DNA of 8,767 bases. Source: JAIBJN01 sp035461525 (GTDB taxonomy: Bacteria; Actinomycetota; Thermoleophilia; Gaiellales; Gaiellaceae). The DNA is taken from assembly GCA_035461525.1 (NCBI GenBank), contig DATHVD010000030.1, positions 1 to 8,767 on the forward strand, written 5' to 3'. The position numbers and the translations under genes are program-made. Under the pieces are notes generated by a model that made no database searches, was not told the origin of the DNA, and worked only from the letters and a program-made list of their open reading frames with translations. Within the stretch, counting starts at the first letter, position 1; each line of letters begins with the position of its first letter. Below are positions 1 to 5,659 of this stretch, piece by piece.

Positions 1-365
1 CTGAGCCCGCGCTTCGCCGCCTCGGCGGTGCGGACGTTGGAACGCACGGCGACGTTCATGCCGATGAACCCGGCGGCGGCCGAGAAGACGGCTCCGACCA
101 GGAACCCGATCGCCGTGCCCCAGCCGAGCTCGTCGTAGAAGCCGAGCAGGAGGAACGGGACGACCGCCACGATGGCGATCGTCGTGTACTGCCGGCGCAG
201 GTACGCGGCGGCACCCTCCTGCACGGCGCGTGCGATCTCGCGCATCCGCTCCGTTCCCGCCGGCTGCTTCAGGATCCACCAGGTGAGGTAGAGCCCCGTG
301 GCGATCGCCACCCCGGAGGAGAGCAGCGCGAAGAGGACTGTGTGGTTCTGGAAGAAGTCGGTCAC
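1..365 (-). CDS. hppA: Membrane-bound (H+- or Na+-translocating) pyrophosphatase, N-terminal part, cut by window edge
   Basis: Hydrolyses cytoplasmic pyrophosphate and pumps H+ or Na+ across the membrane. Only the first 121 residues of a family that is usually 650-800 residues long are in the window. A first membrane helix spans about residues 9-32. A cytoplasmic stretch follows with the family signature EGAAAYLRRQY (50-60), then a second hydrophobic segment (about 61-77) and a third (about 82-104). The run GAVFSAAAGFIGMNVAVRSN (91-110), followed by VRTAEAA, is highly characteristic of these pumps. The residues that distinguish K+-dependent from K+-independent enzymes, and the ion, lie outside the window. 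I chose the GTG at 363-365 because it places the first helix near the N terminus as in relatives; no good Shine-Dalgarno sequence is visible. It lies 112 bases downstream of mtnP on the same strand, so it may be the last gene of that operon or have its own promoter. Confidence 0.93.
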   Translation of the reverse strand, partial: MTDFFQNHTVLFALLSSGVAIATGLYLTWWILKQPAGTERMREIARAVQEGAAAYLRRQYTTIAIVAVVPFLLLGFYDELGWGTAIGFLVGAVFSAAAGFIGMNVAVRSNVRTAEAAKRGL

Positions 366-410
366 GGCTGGTCGGGCGCGCAGACCGACCGGGAGCCTCG
401 TTCCCCCGCC

Positions 411-428
411 CCGGCCCGCACGGGCCGG
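411..428 (-). other. GC-rich hairpin in the mtnP-hppA gap
   Basis: A perfect 7-bp stem (CCGGCCC at 411-417 pairing with GGGCCGG at 422-428) with a 4-base loop sits between mtnP and hppA. No T-tract follows on the minus strand, so it is at best a weak or factor-assisted terminator, or a 5' leader structure of hppA. The gap also holds a short AT-richer patch around 431-440, on the minus strand GATAGAAATC, that loosely resembles a -10 region. I could not find a convincing -35 partner. Confidence 0.3.
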
Positions 429-477
429 CGGATTTCTATCACACGCGCCAGACGCGCGAGCCGCGAAGCCGCGCGCG

Positions 478-1272
478 TCAGAGGCGCGCGCCGCGGAGCG
501 CCGTCGCGCAGAGATGCTCCTCTGGCTGCGGCCCGATCTTCGGGATCGCCGCGAAGAGGAGCTCGCGCAAACGCTCGTTGTTCTCCTCGAAGACGGTCAC
601 GACCTGCTCGTGCGAGACCGGCGCGACGCCCTCGACGCCGACGTCGTGGTCGGTAACCATGGAGATGTTGGCGTAGCAGAGCTCGAGCTCGCGGGCGAGG
701 TAGCCCTCGGGATACGCGGTCATGTTGATCGTGTCCCAGCCGGCGTCCTGGAACCAGCGCGACTCCGCCCGCGAGGAGAAGCGCGGCCCCTGGATGACGA
801 CGACCGTGCCGCCGTCGCGGGTCCTGATCCCGAGCTCCCCCGCCGTCTCGACCAGGACCTTACGGAGGTCGGGACAGTACGGGTCGGCCGCCGAGACGTG
901 CGTCGTCTCCGGGCCGTCGTAGAACGTGTCCTCACGGCCGCTCGTGCGGTCGACGAACTGGTCGCAGACGACGAACTCGCCCAGCTCGAGGTCGGCCCTG
1001 AGCGCGCCGGAGGCGTTCGGGCCGACGATGCGGCGGACGCCGAGCTGCCGCATCGCCCAGACGTTCGCCCGGTACGGGATCCGGTGCGGCGGCAGCTCGT
1101 GCCGGCGGCCGTGCCGCGGGAGGAAGGCGACGCGCCGGCCGCCGACGTCGCCGATCGCGAAGGGCGCCGACGGCTTCCCGTGGGGCGTCTCGACCTCGAC
1201 CTCCTCGACGTCCTCGAGGAACGAGTAGAACCCCGAGCCGCCGAAGACGCCGATCTCAGCCGTCGCCGCCAC
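478..1272 (-). CDS. mtnP: S-methyl-5'-thioadenosine phosphorylase (MTAP, purine phosphorylase family 2)
   Basis: Phosphorolysis of methylthioadenosine, the by-product of polyamine and other SAM-dependent pathways, to adenine and methylthioribose-1-phosphate; cytoplasmic. At 264 residues it has the usual family length. Visible motifs are the phosphate-site loop GGSGFY (11-16), PRHGRRH (52-58) and IPYRAN (65-70), then NASG (86-89), QGPRFSSRAES (161-171), the nucleoside-binding INMTAYPE (182-189) and TDHD (207-210). By family knowledge, aspartates at the TDxD position (D208, D210 here) favour 6-aminopurines, where inosine/guanosine enzymes carry Asn. Adenine-type substrates are therefore likely. 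The GTG start at 1270-1272 is the only reasonable one: GAAGGAGG lies 3 bases before it, and the GGSGFY loop starts 10 codons later. The start lies inside the upstream gene (17-base overlap), implying coupled translation. No other methionine-salvage gene is in the window. Confidence 0.9.
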   Translation of the reverse strand: MAATAEIGVFGGSGFYSFLEDVEEVEVETPHGKPSAPFAIGDVGGRRVAFLPRHGRRHELPPHRIPYRANVWAMRQLGVRRIVGPNASGALRADLELGEFVVCDQFVDRTSGREDTFYDGPETTHVSAADPYCPDLRKVLVETAGELGIRTRDGGTVVVIQGPRFSSRAESRWFQDAGWDTINMTAYPEGYLARELELCYANISMVTDHDVGVEGVAPVSHEQVVTVFEENNERLRELLFAAIPKIGPQPEEHLCATALRGARL

Positions 1273-1588
1273 GGGCCTCCTTCGCCGCCTTCGCGTACGC
1301 GAGCTGGAGGTTCGCCACCTGCTCCTCGAAGCCGTCCACGGCCTCCTCCGGGAGGAAGCCCTCCAGCACCGGGACGAGCGCCGTCATCGTCTCGATCGCG
1401 AGCGAGGTCTGCTCGAGGTCGCGCTCCTCGGAGGTCTCCTCGGTGAGCCCGAGCCGCCGGTAGCCGATCGACGAGACGTGGACGAGCGTGTTCACGAGCA
1501 CGTCCTCGACGCGAAGCGTGCGCAGCTGCTCGGCCAGCTCGCGCGCGAGCCGCTCCTGCTGCTCGACTGCGGGGTCGCGCTCAGACAC
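1256..1588 (-). CDS. Small DUF1844-like protein of unknown function
   Basis: A 110-residue acidic soluble protein with no signal peptide or clear membrane helix. It has a charged, probably coiled N-terminal helix (about 5-27), a hydrophobic middle (VEDVLVNTLVHVSSIGYRRLG, split across 27-47), and a C-terminal half reading DLEQTSLAIETMTALV (57-72) and EQVANLQLAYAKAAK (89-103). The order 'hydrophobic helix, then D-L-x-x-x-x-x-AI-x-x-M, then L-x-x-AY-x-x-A' recalls the DUF1844 family of short bacterial proteins of unknown role; this assignment is by pattern only. The GTG start at 1586-1588 has TGGAG 7 bases upstream and overlaps the stop of the upstream ligase gene by 8 bases. Its end overlaps mtnP by 17 bases. 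Tight overlap on both sides argues that it is real and translated with its neighbours, but no function can be deduced. Confidence 0.75.
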   Translation of the reverse strand: MSERDPAVEQQERLARELAEQLRTLRVEDVLVNTLVHVSSIGYRRLGLTEETSEERDLEQTSLAIETMTALVPVLEGFLPEEAVDGFEEQVANLQLAYAKAAKEARGGDG

Positions 1589-2732
1589 GGACGGGCTCCA
1601 GCATCTCCAGGGCGTAGATCTCGCGCAGGCTCTCCCCCTTCGCGTAGCGCCCCATCTGCCGTTCGGCCGGCGTGACGGCCGGAACGGCGAGGTACGGCGC
1701 CGCGCCGAGCTCCTCCGCGACGGGCAGCACCCACCCGACGATCCGCTCGAGGACGGCGCGCGCCGGGCGCGTCTCGCCCGTGTCGAGCTCGATCAGCTCG
1801 CCGGAGAGGCCGTGGCGGATCGCGCGCCAGAGGTTCTCCTCGATCAGCCGGTGCGGATGGTCGGGAAGCGGCTCCCCCTCGTCCACCGCACGCGCGATCC
1901 GGGCGGCGAGCGAGTACGCGAGCGCCGCGAGGGACTGGGACTCGCGCAGCTCGGGCTGGCCGTCGCAGATGCGGATCTCGACGGTGGGGAAGGCGAGGTG
2001 CGGCCGCACGCTCCACCAGAGCTGCGTGTGCTCTGTGATCGAGCCGGTCGCGTAGAGGAAGCGCACGTAGCGCTCGTAGTCGTCCCAGCCCGCGTAGGGG
2101 TCCGGCACGCCGCAGCGCGGGAACATGCGAGTGAAGAGCTGCGTCCGCGTCGAGTGCAGGTGCGTGTAGACGTTCTCGGCGAACGGCGAGCTGGAGGCGA
2201 CGGCGAGCAGGTGCGGGAGGTATGTCCTGAGGCCGTTGGCGACCGCGATCGCCCGGTCGGCGCCGCGGATGCCGACGTGGACGTGCAGGCCGAAGGTGTT
2301 GTTGCGCCAGACGACGTAGCGGAGGATCTCGTCGTTGCGCCGGTAGTGGGGCGTATCGATGATGCGCTGCTCCTGCCAGGGGCTCCAGGGGTGCGTGCCC
2401 GTCGTGCCGAGCAGGACGTCGTGGCGCGCGGCGAGCTCGAGGAGCTGGCGGCGGCGCTCGCCGAGGCGGGACGCGGCCTCCTCGAAGCTCTCGCAGCGCC
2501 CCGTGCGCACCTCGACCTCGGAGGCGATCAGCTCGCCGGCGAGGTGCTCCTCGAGCTCGGTCCCCTGCGCGGCGAGGAAGAGCTCCTCGAAACGGTTGAC
2601 GAGCCCGAGCGTCTCCGGCTCGAGGATGGCGAACTCCTCCTCGACCGCGAGCGTGAAGTCGCGGCCGGACTCGAACGCCTCGCGGGCGGTCGTGATCTGC
2701 TCGTCCGGCGTCAGCTTCTGAGCGTCACCCAC
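1581..2732 (-). CDS. Carboxylate-amine ligase of the glutamate-cysteine ligase type 2 (GCS2/YbdK) family
   Basis: ATP-dependent ligase of the glutamine-synthetase fold. Relatives join glutamate (gamma-carboxyl) to cysteine or to an unidentified amine; E. coli YbdK has weak glutamate-cysteine ligase activity. At 383 residues it has normal family length. Visible motifs are VEEEF (30-34), the metal/ATP-binding acidic strand SEVEVRTG (71-78), GTHP (112-115), FGLHVHVG (147-154), WWSVRPH (239-245), the FPTVEIRICD strand (248-257), YSLAAR (273-278) and ENLWRAIRHGL (299-309). The key acidic and arginine residues appear intact. The GTG start at 2730-2732 overlaps the upstream glycosyltransferase stop by 8 bases. 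No Shine-Dalgarno sequence is visible, so re-initiation after the upstream gene is likely. The neighbours (glycosyltransferase before, DUF1844-like after) do not settle the substrate. Glutamate-cysteine ligase for glutathione or ergothioneine is possible but unproved. Confidence 0.88.
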   Translation of the reverse strand: MGDAQKLTPDEQITTAREAFESGRDFTLAVEEEFAILEPETLGLVNRFEELFLAAQGTELEEHLAGELIASEVEVRTGRCESFEEAASRLGERRRQLLELAARHDVLLGTTGTHPWSPWQEQRIIDTPHYRRNDEILRYVVWRNNTFGLHVHVGIRGADRAIAVANGLRTYLPHLLAVASSSPFAENVYTHLHSTRTQLFTRMFPRCGVPDPYAGWDDYERYVRFLYATGSITEHTQLWWSVRPHLAFPTVEIRICDGQPELRESQSLAALAYSLAARIARAVDEGEPLPDHPHRLIEENLWRAIRHGLSGELIELDTGETRPARAVLERIVGWVLPVAEELGAAPYLAVPAVTPAERQMGRYAKGESLREIYALEMLEPVRV

Positions 2733-3969
2733 GCGCCGAAAGTATCAGAGCGGCCACGTGCTCCCAGCTCCAGAGCGAGACCGCCGCGCGGCGGGCCCCG
2801 GCCGACAGTTCTTGCCATTTTTCGGTAGGAAGCGAGAGGATTCGGCCGAGCTTCGCGGCCAGGTCGTCCGCGTTGCCGCGGGCGAAGGAGGCGAGGTCGC
2901 GGAGCTCCACCGGATACTCGGCCTCGAGCCCCTCGGCGATCTCGGCCAGTCCCGAGTGGCGGGCGACGAGCGGCGGCGAACCGCAGGCAGCTGCCTCCGC
3001 CGCCACCATCCCGAAGGCCTCGGGGAAGACCGACGGCGTCACGCTGACGTCCGCGAGCGCCCAGAGGTGAGCAAGGTGGCGGTGCTCGAGCGGCCCCGTG
3101 AAGAGGACGGGGCGGCCGGCGGCGCGCTCCTCGAGCGCGGCGCGCTCGGGGCCGAAGCCGACGACGACGGCGCGGGCGTCGACGCGCTCGAGCGCATCGA
3201 GCAGCAGGTCGCCGCCCTTCTCGCGGCTGAGCTTGCCGACGAAGACGACGGTGGGCCGGTCGCCGGCGAGGAAGCGCTCCAGCCGCTCCGCGTTGCCAGG
3301 GTCCGGGTGCCGCTCGCCGGCGAGGGGCGGGTCGCGCCTCGCCTCCTCGACGAGCCGCGCGAGTGCCTCGTCCCTCGGCTCGGGGCGGAGCTCCTCAACG
3401 TCGACCCCGGGCGGGACGACGCTCACCCGCTCGAGGTAGGGCCCCGGCCCGACGACCTCCTCGAGAACGCCCCGGACGTGCTCGGAACCGGCGTAGACGC
3501 GCTCGGCCCGTCCGAGCGTCTCCCGGGCGAACGCGGCGAGCTCGGCGTTGCCGCGGATGGCGAACTCGAGCTCGGAGCCGTGTGCCTTCACGGAGAACGG
3601 CATTCCCACCGCGGCCCCGACCGGGGCGCCGAGGAGTACGTGGTTGGCGAGCAGGACGTCGGCGGGCAGGCGCTCGCGCACGGCCGCGGCGTTGCGCTCG
3701 ACCCAGGAGTCCCGCTCGGCCGGCGGAAGTTCTGGCAGGAGGCGCGCCTCGAGGTCCTCGTAGCGGTCGAGGACGAACACGGGCAGGGTCCCGCCCGCGT
3801 CCGGCCTGACCACCTCCGCCCCGCCGACGTCATAGCGTTCGGGATGAGGCTCCTGGCAGAAGACGACCACCTCGTGGCCGAGCCGCGCGAAGGCGCGGGC
3901 CAGCGAGCGCGTGTACACGTTCGAGCCGGTGCCGCCAAGGAGGTAGCCGTGCCAGAGGAGAATCTTCAC
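2725..3969 (-). CDS. GT4-family (GT-B fold) glycosyltransferase
   Basis: Retaining glycosyltransferase that moves a sugar from a nucleotide-sugar donor to an unidentified acceptor; cytoplasmic, with no membrane helix. At 414 residues it shows both Rossmann halves. The N-terminal half has the glycine loop GGTGSNVYTRSLARAF (12-27), GHEVVVF (31-37) and KAHGSELEFAIRG (128-140). The link VVPPGVDVEEL (184-194) leads to the donor half with FVGKLSREKGGDLLL (243-257), GFGPER (271-276), and the catalytic/donor EX7E signature EAFGMVAAE with its two glutamates at E317 and E325. The overall pattern recalls MshA-like and sucrose-synthase-like GT4 enzymes, but the MshA glycine loop is not exactly matched. 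The GTG start at 3967-3969 has AGGA about 9 bases upstream, inside the divergent sigma gene. The gene heads the minus-strand operon. Acceptor and product cannot be read from the sequence. Confidence 0.9.
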   Translation of the reverse strand: MKILLWHGYLLGGTGSNVYTRSLARAFARLGHEVVVFCQEPHPERYDVGGAEVVRPDAGGTLPVFVLDRYEDLEARLLPELPPAERDSWVERNAAAVRERLPADVLLANHVLLGAPVGAAVGMPFSVKAHGSELEFAIRGNAELAAFARETLGRAERVYAGSEHVRGVLEEVVGPGPYLERVSVVPPGVDVEELRPEPRDEALARLVEEARRDPPLAGERHPDPGNAERLERFLAGDRPTVVFVGKLSREKGGDLLLDALERVDARAVVVGFGPERAALEERAAGRPVLFTGPLEHRHLAHLWALADVSVTPSVFPEAFGMVAAEAAACGSPPLVARHSGLAEIAEGLEAEYPVELRDLASFARGNADDLAAKLGRILSLPTEKWQELSAGARRAAVSLWSWEHVAALILSARG

Positions 3970-3973
3970 CTAC

Positions 3974-4513
3974 ATGGATCCTGACGAAGTCCTGGTGCAG
4001 CGTGCCCGGCGAGGCGAGCGCTTCGCCTTCGAGCAGCTCGTGGAGCGGCACGAGTCGCGGATGTACACGCTCGCCGCGCGCGTCCTCGGCTCCCGCGACG
4101 AGGCGGCCGACGCGGTCCAGGACGCGCTCGTGAGGGCCTGGCTCGCCCTGCCGAAGTTCCGCAGCGACGCCCGCTTCTCGACGTGGCTCTACCGGATCGT
4201 CGTCAACGCCGCCCACGACGTCCGCACGAAGCGGCGCGAGCCGCCGCACGGCGAGCTGCCCGATCCGGCCGACCCGCGCGACCGCTTCGCCGAGCAGGAG
4301 CTCTCCGGGGAGCTCCAGCGCGCGCTCGACGCGCTGGACGAGAGCTTCCGCGTCGCGGTCGTCCTCTACGACGTGCTCGGGTGCTCCTACGCGGAGATCG
4401 CCGAGATGACCGGGGTCGCGGAGGGTACGGTGAAGTCCCGGATCTTCCGCGGCCGCAGCGAGCTGGCGTCGAGGCTGGGAACACCTGCGGGCGCCGCGGA
4501 GTCGAACCCCTGA
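3974..4513 (+). CDS. ECF-type RNA polymerase sigma factor (sigma-70 family, RpoE-like)
   Basis: Directs RNA polymerase to a stress or envelope regulon. The 179-residue length is typical of the ECF group. Region 2 spans about residues 15-85, with AFEQLVERHESRMYTLAARV (18-37), the core-binding DEAADAVQDALVRAW (42-56) and FRSDARFSTWLYRIVVNAA (62-80). A charged, proline-rich linker spans about 85-108. Region 4 (about 112-168) ends in the helix-turn-helix CSYAEIAEMTGVAEGTVKSRIFRGR (137-161). No sigma-1.1 or region 3 is present. The ATG at 3974-3976 is the only usable start, since an in-frame stop lies 10 codons before it. An AGAGGAG tract ends 13 bases upstream, which is long for a ribosome site. 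The gene's stop overlaps the anti-sigma start by one base (TGATG), the classic coupling of a sigma factor with its inhibitor. With only 4 bases to the divergent gene, its promoter must lie inside the glycosyltransferase. Confidence 0.93.
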   Translation: MDPDEVLVQRARRGERFAFEQLVERHESRMYTLAARVLGSRDEAADAVQDALVRAWLALPKFRSDARFSTWLYRIVVNAAHDVRTKRREPPHGELPDPADPRDRFAEQELSGELQRALDALDESFRVAVVLYDVLGCSYAEIAEMTGVAEGTVKSRIFRGRSELASRLGTPAGAAESNP

Positions 4514-5151
4514 TGGCCGAGAACCACCCATCCGAGCTGCACCTGCTCGCCTACGTGGAGAACGAGCTCGCCTCGTCCGAGCGGGAGGCCGTCTCCGGCC
4601 ACCTCGCCGGCTGCCCCGGGTGCGCCGAGCAGGTGGCGCTGCTCGCGGCGGGACGGAAGGCGCTCCGCGCCGCCCCGCTGCTCGAGCTCCCGGAGGAGCG
4701 CCGGCGCGAGACGATCGCGGCGCTCCCCGAGCGGCGCGAGCCCTGGAGAGCCTTCCGGCCCGTGCGGCGCTGGGTCGTGGTCGCCGCGCCGGCGACCGCG
4801 GCCGCCGCCCTCGCCGCCGTCGTCGTGCTCGCCGCGACGCAGCTCGGCGGGGGCGGCGACAATGACGAGCAGGCCGCAGAGGTGATGATGGCCGAGGACG
4901 CGGGCGAGGAGGGCGACGAGGCCGGAGCCGGTGCCGACGCGGCCGCGCCCGAGGAGGCGACGCAGGCGGCCCTCGGGGAGCTCGTCCGCAGCGTCGCCGG
5001 CCCGCCGACCGAGGTCGTCGCCGCCCTCGCGGACGAGGGTATCGAGGCGGAGATCGTGGACGGTGCGGTCGTCGCGGAGGCGCGCGCCGCAGACGTCCGC
5101 TCCGCGCTGGCCGCACGCGCCGGCGGCGCGGTGGACGTCTATGTCCGCTGA
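4513..5151 (+). CDS. Zinc-finger anti-sigma factor with one membrane helix and an outer domain
   Basis: Membrane protein that should hold the upstream ECF sigma factor inactive until a signal releases it. Of 212 residues, the N-terminal cytoplasmic zinc-binding anti-sigma domain spans about 1-55, with the H-x3-C-x2-C motif at H30, C34 and C37 in GHLAGCPGC. A basic stretch (72-86) precedes a single membrane helix (about 87-109). After it come a glycine-rich hinge, an acidic low-complexity linker (about 117-150), and a compact outer domain (about 152-212) with alternating predicted strands and helices that I do not recognise. The ATG at 4513-4515 was chosen because it overlaps the sigma stop (TGATG) and begins just before the zinc domain. 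The frame stays open upstream to 4183, but that part reads as nonsense antisense-like sequence inside the sigma gene. A strong hairpin ends the transcript. Confidence 0.9.
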   Translation: MAENHPSELHLLAYVENELASSEREAVSGHLAGCPGCAEQVALLAAGRKALRAAPLLELPEERRRETIAALPERREPWRAFRPVRRWVVVAAPATAAAALAAVVVLAATQLGGGGDNDEQAAEVMMAEDAGEEGDEAGAGADAAAPEEATQAALGELVRSVAGPPTEVVAALADEGIEAEIVDGAVVAEARAADVRSALAARAGGAVDVYVR

Positions 5152-5159
5152 GCGGCGGC

Positions 5160-5191
5160 GGAGGGCGGGGCCGTCTCGGGCCCCGCCCTCC
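5160..5191. terminator. Strong hairpin, probable bidirectional terminator
   Basis: A perfect 13-bp GC-rich inverted repeat (GGAGGGCGGGGCC at 5160-5172 pairing with 5179-5191) closes a 6-base loop, GTCTCG. It starts 9 bases after the anti-sigma stop and lies 7 bases beyond the stop of the convergent PRC-barrel gene, so it can serve both. Neither side has a T-tract. This is common in high-GC actinomycetes, where such hairpins may still terminate or may only protect 3' ends. Confidence 0.75.
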
Positions 5192-5197
5192 CGCGAA

Positions 5198-5566
5198 CTA
5201 GAGCGTCCGCCCGCTGCCGTAGTAGCCGCCGAGCTCCGTCCGGTACTCCTCGTCCCGATACCGGGCCTCGTCGAACTCGGGCGCGTTCTTGATCTCGTCC
5301 TTCGTCCGGCTCACGTAGACCGTCTCGGCGTCGAGATCGACGCGGTCGATCACGCCGGCCGGCAGCATGACCTTCTTGCCGAAGATCCACGGGCCGGTGT
5401 CGACCACGATGTAGCTCTGCGAGACCTGGTACGTGGCCTCGTCGACCTTGCCGATGCCGCCGTCGGTGGCCTCGACGCTGAAGCCCTCGAGATTCATGGC
5501 GCCGGGCGTCATGCTCTCGGTCTCGCGGTAGGTCCAGATATCGGTCGTCGTCTGGGGATTCTCCAT
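5198..5566 (-). CDS. PRC-barrel domain protein
   Basis: A 122-residue soluble protein built around one PRC-barrel (about residues 24-90), the small beta-barrel also found in the photosynthetic reaction-centre H subunit and in RimM. The barrel reads NLEGFSVEATDGGIGKVDEA (25-44), SYIVVDTG (51-58), then FGKKVMLPAGVIDRVDLDAETVYV (62-85), with the typical ending SRTKDEIKNAPEFDE (86-100). A charged, tyrosine-rich tail follows (YRDEEYRTELGGYYGSG, 103-119). Proteins of this type in actinomycetes are often stress-associated, but no biochemical role is established. The ATG at 5564-5566 is supported by AAAGGAG 4 bases upstream. It is separated from rex by 93 bases, has its own candidate promoter, and shares a terminator hairpin with the convergent anti-sigma gene. 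Confidence 0.87.
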   Translation of the reverse strand: MENPQTTTDIWTYRETESMTPGAMNLEGFSVEATDGGIGKVDEATYQVSQSYIVVDTGPWIFGKKVMLPAGVIDRVDLDAETVYVSRTKDEIKNAPEFDEARYRDEEYRTELGGYYGSGRTL

Positions 5567-5570
5567 GTCG

Positions 5571-5577
5571 CTCCTTT
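5571..5577 (-). promoter_or_regulatory. Ribosome binding site of the PRC-barrel gene
   Basis: AAAGGAG on the minus strand, 4 bases before the ATG. It is a strong match to the anti-Shine-Dalgarno sequence and fixes the start codon. Confidence 0.8.
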
Positions 5578-5595
5578 CGTGGTTTCCGGTACGGG

Positions 5596-5621
5596 GTACC
5601 CGTGCCGCGCAAACCGTGAAC
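5596..5621 (-). promoter_or_regulatory. Candidate SigB/SigF-type stress promoter of the PRC-barrel gene
   Basis: On the minus strand, GTTCAC (5616-5621) is followed after 14 bases by GGGTAC (5596-5601). This resembles the general-stress sigma consensus of actinomycetes and Bacillus (GTTT-N14-16-GGGTA). The placement is right: transcription would begin near 5588, giving a leader of about 20 bases that holds the ribosome binding site. The first element deviates by one base, and in GC-rich DNA GGGTAC can occur by chance. The sigma factor concerned is not encoded here; the ECF factor in this window recognises other sequences. Confidence 0.45.
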
Positions 5622-5659
5622 TGTCAGAAGCTGGCACCCGGAGGATGCGGAGGCGACGT

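Noticed and set aside
298..1446. Long plus-strand open frame opposite mtnP and the DUF1844-like gene
   Set aside because: Arg/Ala/Pro-rich composition with no recognisable domain. It is the antisense shadow of well-supported minus-strand genes in GC-rich DNA.
1488..2828. 446-codon plus-strand open frame opposite the GCS2 ligase
   Set aside because: Mirror frame of a clear enzyme gene; no motifs, biased composition and no ribosome binding site.
2758..3984. 408-codon plus-strand open frame opposite the glycosyltransferase
   Set aside because: Antisense shadow. It would overlap the whole glycosyltransferase, whose motifs are unmistakable.
4183..4512. Upstream extension of the anti-sigma reading frame
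   Set aside because: It lies in a shadow frame of the sigma gene. The ATG overlapping the sigma stop starts right before the zinc-finger domain.
5614..5621. GTGAAC as a possible Rex operator near rex
   Set aside because: Only one half-site is present; the inverted partner expected for TTGTGAA-N4-TTCACAA is missing.
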